From Xenorhabdus miraniensis (lineage in GTDB: Bacteria > Pseudomonadota > Gammaproteobacteria > Enterobacterales > Enterobacteriaceae), in contig NZ_NITZ01000015.1 of NCBI RefSeq assembly GCF_002632615.1, forward strand, positions 62,001 through 126,000: a stretch of 64,000 nt of DNA, in the 5' to 3' direction. Position numbers and translations under genes: made by a program. Below the pieces are notes generated by a model that had not been told where the DNA came from, did no database searches, and saw only the letters and a list, made by a program, of their open reading frames with translations. Below are positions 59,081 through 64,000 of the stretch, in pieces. Position 1 is the first letter of the stretch, and every line of letters begins with the position of its first letter.

Positions 59081-59770
59081 TCAATAACGGGTAGAAAAGC
59101 GATATCCTGTGCCACGAACGGTTTGTACCATTTTATCGTGTTTGCCGATTTCCAACGCCTTACGCAATCGCCGGATATGTACATCGACGGTGCGATCTTC
59201 CACATAAACATTCGTTCCCCACACATAATTGAGTAACTGTTCCCGGCTATAAACACGCTCTGGATGGGTCATAAAAAAGTGGAGAAGTTTGAATTCGGTT
59301 GGCCCCATCTCCAAATCCTGTCCCTGACTGGAAACTCGGTGAGATACCGGATCCAGTATCAATCCATTCATATCAATGACATCTTCTGCTTCTATGGGCG
59401 AGATACGCCGCAGAACTGCCTTGACACGGGCAATCAACTCCTTGGGTGAGAAAGGCTTAGTGATATAGTCATCAGCTCCAACATCAAGGCCACGCACCCG
59501 ATCTTCTTCTTCTGAGCGAGCCGTTACCATAATAACTGGAATCGCCTTGGTATTATTATCCCGCTTAATTTGCTTGATAATCTGTACGCCTGAACCTCCG
59601 GGAAGCATCCAATCCAATAACACTAAATCAGGATAAGGCTCTGACAGACGCCTTATTGCCGTATCATAATCTCCAGCTTCAACGGACTGATAACCGTTTT
59701 GCTCAAGTACAAAACAAACCATTTCACGAATCGGTACTTCATCTTCAACTACCAAAATGCGCTTAGCCAT
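59081..59770 (-). CDS. phoB: Phosphate regulon response regulator PhoB
   Basis: OmpR-family response regulator that activates Pho-regulon genes. The 229 residues (same length as E. coli) contain the receiver domain with VVEDE, the phospho-acceptor Asp in [45 protein letters not shown], and the winged-helix DNA-binding domain with [31 protein letters not shown]. The ATG at 59770 aligns with E. coli [12 protein letters not shown] Pho box directly upstream indicates autoregulation. Confidence 0.98.
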   Translation of the reverse strand: MAKRILVVEDEVPIREMVCFVLEQNGYQSVEAGDYDTAIRRLSEPYPDLVLLDWMLPGGSGVQIIKQIKRDNNTKAIPVIMVTARSEEEDRVRGLDVGADDYITKPFSPKELIARVKAVLRRISPIEAEDVIDMNGLILDPVSHRVSSQGQDLEMGPTEFKLLHFFMTHPERVYSREQLLNYVWGTNVYVEDRTVDVHIRRLRKALEIGKHDKMVQTVRGTGYRFSTRY

Positions 59771-59825
59771 GGTCAATCCTGTCAATATCATTGAAGTCAG
59801 CAACATTCACTTTAGGACATTATGA

Positions 59826-59852
59826 GTCAATTTTATGACAATTTTATGAAAA
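59826..59852 (-). promoter_or_regulatory. Pho box upstream of phoB
   Basis: On the minus strand TTTTCATAAAATTGTCATAA then AATTGAC, about 55 bases before the phoB ATG. Repeats with the 11-base spacing of Pho boxes (TTCATAAAATT, TGTCATAAAATT, TGAC). It is nearly the same as the known E. coli phoB Pho box. Confidence 0.85.
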
Positions 59853-60047
59853 CTATTATCTCTCAATCATCAAGCTGTAATCTGGCTCGCAGGGAATATA
59901 TATCTCATCTGTCATATTTCATTCTTGATGCGAAACCACTCGATAATTCAACAAAAGGGACTGAATTGCGCAGGACATCTTTCACATACCCATTATAATT
60001 AGCGCTTGTCACAGGTAAGAGAAACTCACAGGCAACGGCGGGAAGAC

Positions 60048-61286
60048 ATGCGAATCATTCATACATCGGACTGGCATCTTGGACAATATTTCTTTACCAA
60101 AAACCGCGCAGCAGAGCACAAGCACTTTTTACAGTGGCTTATTGAAAAAATCATTCAATATCAGGTTGATGTATTGATTATTGCCGGAGATGTTTTTGAT
60201 ACAGGCTCCCCTCCCAGTTATGCACGCGAGCTTTACAACAAATTCATTGTGGCGCTACAGCCCACGGGCTGCCAACTTGTCATCCTTGGGGGAAACCATG
60301 ATTCTGTCGCTACACTTAATGAGTCAAAGGCCCTGCTTTCTTACCTGAATACAACAGTGATTGCCAATGCCGAAACCAAAGAGCCAGAAAAACAAATAAA
60401 AGTGCTGAATAATAAAGATGGTAATGCAGGGGCGATTCTCTGCGCTATTCCTTATCTTCGCCCGCGGGATGTCATGATCAGCCAGGCGGGACAATCTGGC
60501 ACCCAAAAACAACAAGCATTACAAAATGCCATTACGGAACACTATCACCAGCTTTATCACCACGCCTGTGCGTTACGGGAACAACTCGGCCAACCATTAC
60601 CAATTATTGCCACCGGGCACCTCACTACCGTCGGTGCTTCCACCACAGATTCCGTCCGCGATATTTACATTGGCACATTGGATGCGTTCCCTGCCCAAGA
60701 ATTTCCACCTGCTGACTATATTGCACTGGGGCATATTCATCGTCCACAAGTTATCGGAAAATCTGAGCACATCCGCTACAGTGGTTCGCCTATTCCACTG
60801 AGTTTTGATGAAGTGGGTCAGGAAAAGAGCGTCTGTTTAGTTGACTTTAAGGCAGATAAGCTTGATAGCATCACGCTTCTACCCGTTCCAGACTATCAAC
60901 CAATGCAGTTGATTCGTGGCAATTTGAAACAGATAGAGGAACAATTACAAGTTTTCAGGGAGTATCAAGGTGAACGCCCGGTTTGGCTGGATATTGAAGT
61001 TGCGACTCAAGATTACCTGCCCGATATCCAGAAACGTATCCAAACCCTGAGTGAAGGTCTGCCCGTTGAGATAATTCTGCTGCGCCGCAGCAAAAATACC
61101 CGCCAATTGTCACTATCTGAACAAAATAAAGAAACCCTCACCGAACTGAGTGTCAATGAGGTGTTCGAACGACGCTTAGCTCTGGAAGAATTAGAAGATA
61201 TTGCTAAAAAGCAACGCCTGATTACCTTATTTAAGCAAACGCTGGATGATATTTCTCAGCAATCACATGAAGAGCCGCTCCCATGA
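60048..61286 (+). CDS. sbcD: SbcCD nuclease subunit SbcD
   Basis: Metal-dependent nuclease subunit (Mre11 type) of the SbcCD complex, which cuts hairpins and double-strand ends. The 412 residues include the metallophosphoesterase motifs [43 protein letters not shown] and [10 protein letters not shown] start at 60048, after GGGAAGAC and matching E. coli [12 protein letters not shown], not the extension of 14 residues. It shares four bases (ATGA) with sbcC. Confidence 0.96.
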   Translation: MRIIHTSDWHLGQYFFTKNRAAEHKHFLQWLIEKIIQYQVDVLIIAGDVFDTGSPPSYARELYNKFIVALQPTGCQLVILGGNHDSVATLNESKALLSYLNTTVIANAETKEPEKQIKVLNNKDGNAGAILCAIPYLRPRDVMISQAGQSGTQKQQALQNAITEHYHQLYHHACALREQLGQPLPIIATGHLTTVGASTTDSVRDIYIGTLDAFPAQEFPPADYIALGHIHRPQVIGKSEHIRYSGSPIPLSFDEVGQEKSVCLVDFKADKLDSITLLPVPDYQPMQLIRGNLKQIEEQLQVFREYQGERPVWLDIEVATQDYLPDIQKRIQTLSEGLPVEIILLRRSKNTRQLSLSEQNKETLTELSVNEVFERRLALEELEDIAKKQRLITLFKQTLDDISQQSHEEPLP

Positions 61287-64000
61287 AAATTCTTAGCTTA
61301 CGGCTGAAAAATATCAATTCCCTGCAAGGTGAATGGAAGATTGACTTTACGGCAGAGCCTTTTGCCAGCAATGGATTATTTGCCATTACCGGTTCAACGG
61401 GTGCAGGTAAAACGTCTTTGTTGGATGCCATGTGCCTCGCTTTATATCATGAAACCCCAAGGCTTAAGACGATTTCCAGTTCGCAAAACGAGCTAATGAC
61501 CCGCCATACTGCTGAGTGCCTCGCGGAAGTTGAATTCGAAGTCAAAGGTGTCGCTTATCGGGCATTTTGGAGCCAACGCCGCGCTCGTAACCAAGCAGAC
61601 GGCAAACTCCAACAGCCAAAAGGAGAACTGGCCCTCAAAAAAGACGGGAAAATTCTGGCTGATAAAATTCCAGAGAAAAAAGAAAAAATTGCCGAAATAA
61701 CCGGGTTGGATTTTGGTCGTTTTACCAAATCCATGCTCTTATCACAGGGTGATTTTGCTGCATTCTTAAATGCGCAGGATAAAGATCGGGCAGACTTATT
61801 GGAAGAGCTAACAGGTACAGAAATTTACGGTATTCTGTCTCAGGAAATTTATCGACGCCATAAAGATGCACAGTCTGAGCTGGATATTCAAAATACCAAA
61901 GCCTCCTCTATTGAACTACTCACACCAGAGCAGCAACAAGCGTACCAAAATCAGCAACAACAACTTATTGCAGAAGAAACCGAACTCAGTCAGCAAATTA
62001 AGGCATTACAAAAAGCCGAACAGTGGATTATCAGAAAAGATGAACTACAGCAATCTCTGGCAAAGAATACATCACTTCTGCAACAAACTGAGCAAACTAT
62101 TCAAGAAGCACAACCTCAGTTACAACAACTGGCTACCAGCGAACCGGCTGAAAAAATCCGTCCATTATGGGATGCGCAAAACCGTGCTTTTCATGAAAAA
62201 CAGCGACTCACTGAACAACGCATAAAAATAGAAAATGAGCGCCAACAGCAACTAACGCTGCTGCAACCTGCTGAACAACAGCTTATAGAGTTAGAGAAAA
62301 ACCGGGAAGAGCACCAACAACATCAAAATCAGCAGGAAAAGCTCATCTCAGAACAAATTATGCCGCTCGATCATAAAATTGATATTCAATCAAAAGATCT
62401 GCTGGCACTTGAGAAAGAAATAGCGGTGCAAGATCGCGAATACTCTGATATTCAATCCCAATACCAAACCACTCAGAACCAGACAGAGGTACTGAATAAA
62501 GAGCACAAAGAGCTGGAATCTTATTACGAACAACATCCCCATTACCGTAACTTAGACGGCAAACTGCCTGAATGGAAACAGCTCATTACCCGCCAACATG
62601 AGCGGCAAACGAAAATAAACCAACTCACACAAAACACGCAACAAATTGCCACAGAGATCACTCACACAACTGGTCGTCTGAATTCGCTGAATGCAGAATT
62701 AGCGGGACAAAAAGAACGGAGTCAGACATTACACAGTCATCTTGCTAACGCTGAAAATCAGCTCACGGCTTTACAGAAAGCACACCCTTTAGCGCAGTTA
62801 CAGAAATATTTATCAAATTATCAGAAACAACTGACATCACAGAATCAATTGGAGATCTTACTGCCTCAGATCCAGCAGCAACAAACTGCGATCACTGCCG
62901 ATCAAACCCAACTGGCACAATTTCAAGAATCGCTAAAACTCTTGCCGGATCAGATCGCAACCTTCAATCAACAATTAGCAGAAAAACAGCAACACTATGA
63001 CGATCTTGATAGTCGTATTCGCTTAGAACAACGGATCGTAAGTCTGGAAAAAGAACGTTCACAATTAAAAGAAGGTGAATCTTGCCCGCTTTGTGGTTCG
63101 ACTCACCACCCTTTAATCAATGAATACCAAAATATTGCTCTGCCACAATCAGCAGAGCGATTAAAAACCCTGCGCCAACAGGTTGAACAATTACAAGAAA
63201 ATCGCACTGCCCTACAACAAAGGCAACAAATTCAACAGCAACATTGCGAACAATTGCAGGACAACATTACACAACTCAATGCCAAATTGGCCGAATTGGT
63301 AAAACAATGGCAACATCATTGCCAACAACTACAGGCAACAGATTTACCGATAGATACAGAGTCGGTTAATCATTTTATCAGCCAGAGACAATCTGCTTAT
63401 TACCAACATCAAGCTCAGCAGGAAGCACTTCTAAAAGCAGAAAAAAACCATCAGGCAGCCGAAAAAGCCCTCACAGCCAATCGTGAGCAATACCAAGAGG
63501 GTGAAAAAAATATTGAGCTGGAAAAATTCAAACAGGATTCAGCCCAAAAACAATTAGACGAAAAAACGGCTGAAATTCGACAAATAGAAACAGATTACAC
63601 GGCAGCAGAGCAACAATTAAAGACCGAATTACAATCGACACCTTTTGCCTTGCCTTCCCATCAAGAAACAGAGAGTTGGCTACAACAACGTCAACAAGAA
63701 TTAAAGACCTACCATGAATCTCGTGAAAGGTGGCAACAACTACAGAAAGAACAAGCCGCCTCACAAAGCAAACTGAGTGAATTAGAAAAACAAAAAAATA
63801 AGCTAACCGCACATCTTCATGCTTTAAATCAGCGGCAGCAACAACAAAAGCAATTATTGGAACAAACGCGTCAGAAACGCCATCATTTATTTGGCGATCA
63901 ATCTGTTGCTGACGTTCGTCAGGACTTACAACAAGAAGCCTATAAACTGGAAGCGGCTTATAAACAGGCCACTATCCATCTGCAAGAATTGCAAAACAAA
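61283..64000 (+). CDS. sbcC: SbcCD ATPase subunit SbcC (partial, cut by window end)
   Basis: SMC-like ATPase (Rad50 type) partner of SbcD. The open frame runs from ATG 61283, overlapping the sbcD stop, to the last base (906 codons) without a stop. The N-terminus shows Walker A GSTGAGKT (37-44), followed by [12 protein letters not shown], and then very Gln-rich coiled coil. The zinc-hook motif CPLC is at 601-604, which implies about 1,200 residues if the arms are equal, more than the 1,048 of E. coli. The C-terminal signature and Walker B lie beyond the window. Confidence 0.95.
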   Translation, partial: MKILSLRLKNINSLQGEWKIDFTAEPFASNGLFAITGSTGAGKTSLLDAMCLALYHETPRLKTISSSQNELMTRHTAECLAEVEFEVKGVAYRAFWSQRRARNQADGKLQQPKGELALKKDGKILADKIPEKKEKIAEITGLDFGRFTKSMLLSQGDFAAFLNAQDKDRADLLEELTGTEIYGILSQEIYRRHKDAQSELDIQNTKASSIELLTPEQQQAYQNQQQQLIAEETELSQQIKALQKAEQWIIRKDELQQSLAKNTSLLQQTEQTIQEAQPQLQQLATSEPAEKIRPLWDAQNRAFHEKQRLTEQRIKIENERQQQLTLLQPAEQQLIELEKNREEHQQHQNQQEKLISEQIMPLDHKIDIQSKDLLALEKEIAVQDREYSDIQSQYQTTQNQTEVLNKEHKELESYYEQHPHYRNLDGKLPEWKQLITRQHERQTKINQLTQNTQQIATEITHTTGRLNSLNAELAGQKERSQTLHSHLANAENQLTALQKAHPLAQLQKYLSNYQKQLTSQNQLEILLPQIQQQQTAITADQTQLAQFQESLKLLPDQIATFNQQLAEKQQHYDDLDSRIRLEQRIVSLEKERSQLKEGESCPLCGSTHHPLINEYQNIALPQSAERLKTLRQQVEQLQENRTALQQRQQIQQQHCEQLQDNITQLNAKLAELVKQWQHHCQQLQATDLPIDTESVNHFISQRQSAYYQHQAQQEALLKAEKNHQAAEKALTANREQYQEGEKNIELEKFKQDSAQKQLDEKTAEIRQIETDYTAAEQQLKTELQSTPFALPSHQETESWLQQRQQELKTYHESRERWQQLQKEQAASQSKLSELEKQKNKLTAHLHALNQRQQQQKQLLEQTRQKRHHLFGDQSVADVRQDLQQEAYKLEAAYKQATIHLQELQNK

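Overview
The window is a chromosomal segment of a moderately AT-rich gammaproteobacterium of the order Enterobacterales. Gene order from fadM to sbcC follows the E. coli lon-cyo-dxs-secDF-phoBR region almost gene for gene. Protein divergence from E. coli, and two PAS-LuxR 'solo' regulators of a type expanded in the insect-associated genera Photorhabdus and Xenorhabdus, point to that group (Morganellaceae). I cannot settle the genus from sequence alone. No rRNA, tRNA, CRISPR array, intact insertion sequence or prophage was seen.

Layout: (1) 94-10762, minus strand: fadM, ybaV, ppiD, hupB, lon, clpX, clpP, tig, bolA, i.e. protein folding and ATP-dependent proteolysis, with a sigma-32 promoter for lon. 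(2) 11002-19379, plus strand: yajG, ampG, an OmpK/Tsx-like porin absent from this spot in E. coli, and the cyoABCDE cytochrome bo3 operon. (3) 19525-28139: yajR, yajQ, panE, yajL, thiI, xseB, ispA, dxs (pantothenate, thiamine/tRNA thiolation, isoprenoid precursors). (4) 28449-41119: a 13-kb accessory block between dxs and pgpA. (5) 41218-48759, minus strand: pgpA, thiL, nusB, ribE, ribD, nrdR, secF, secD, yajC. (6) 48932-52284, minus strand: tgt and queA (queuosine), separated by an inserted RelB/RelE-type toxin-antitoxin pair. (7) 52389-64000: acpH, a 2-Cys peroxiredoxin, ggt, brnQ, phoR, phoB (with Pho box), sbcD and the start of sbcC, which runs off the window.

The accessory block is the most interesting part. 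It opens with a compact four-gene operon: a lysine-2,3-aminomutase-family radical SAM enzyme whose usual lysine-recognition residues look replaced, a stand-alone ATP-grasp ligase, an iron/2-oxoglutarate dioxygenase of the free-amino-acid hydroxylase type, and an MFS exporter. I infer a small biosynthetic system for a modified beta-amino acid or a dipeptide-like product with its own export. It is followed by a PAS-LuxR regulator, a LacI-family regulator next to an NhaC-type antiporter, a second PAS-LuxR regulator, and a DUF969-DUF979-pcp operon probably linked to pyroglutamate handling.

Other unusual items are two degenerate short-period repeat arrays in otherwise short intergenic regions (upstream of yajC and between phoB and phoR), a structured lon leader, and two perfect short tandem duplications at the 3' ends of queA and ggt.
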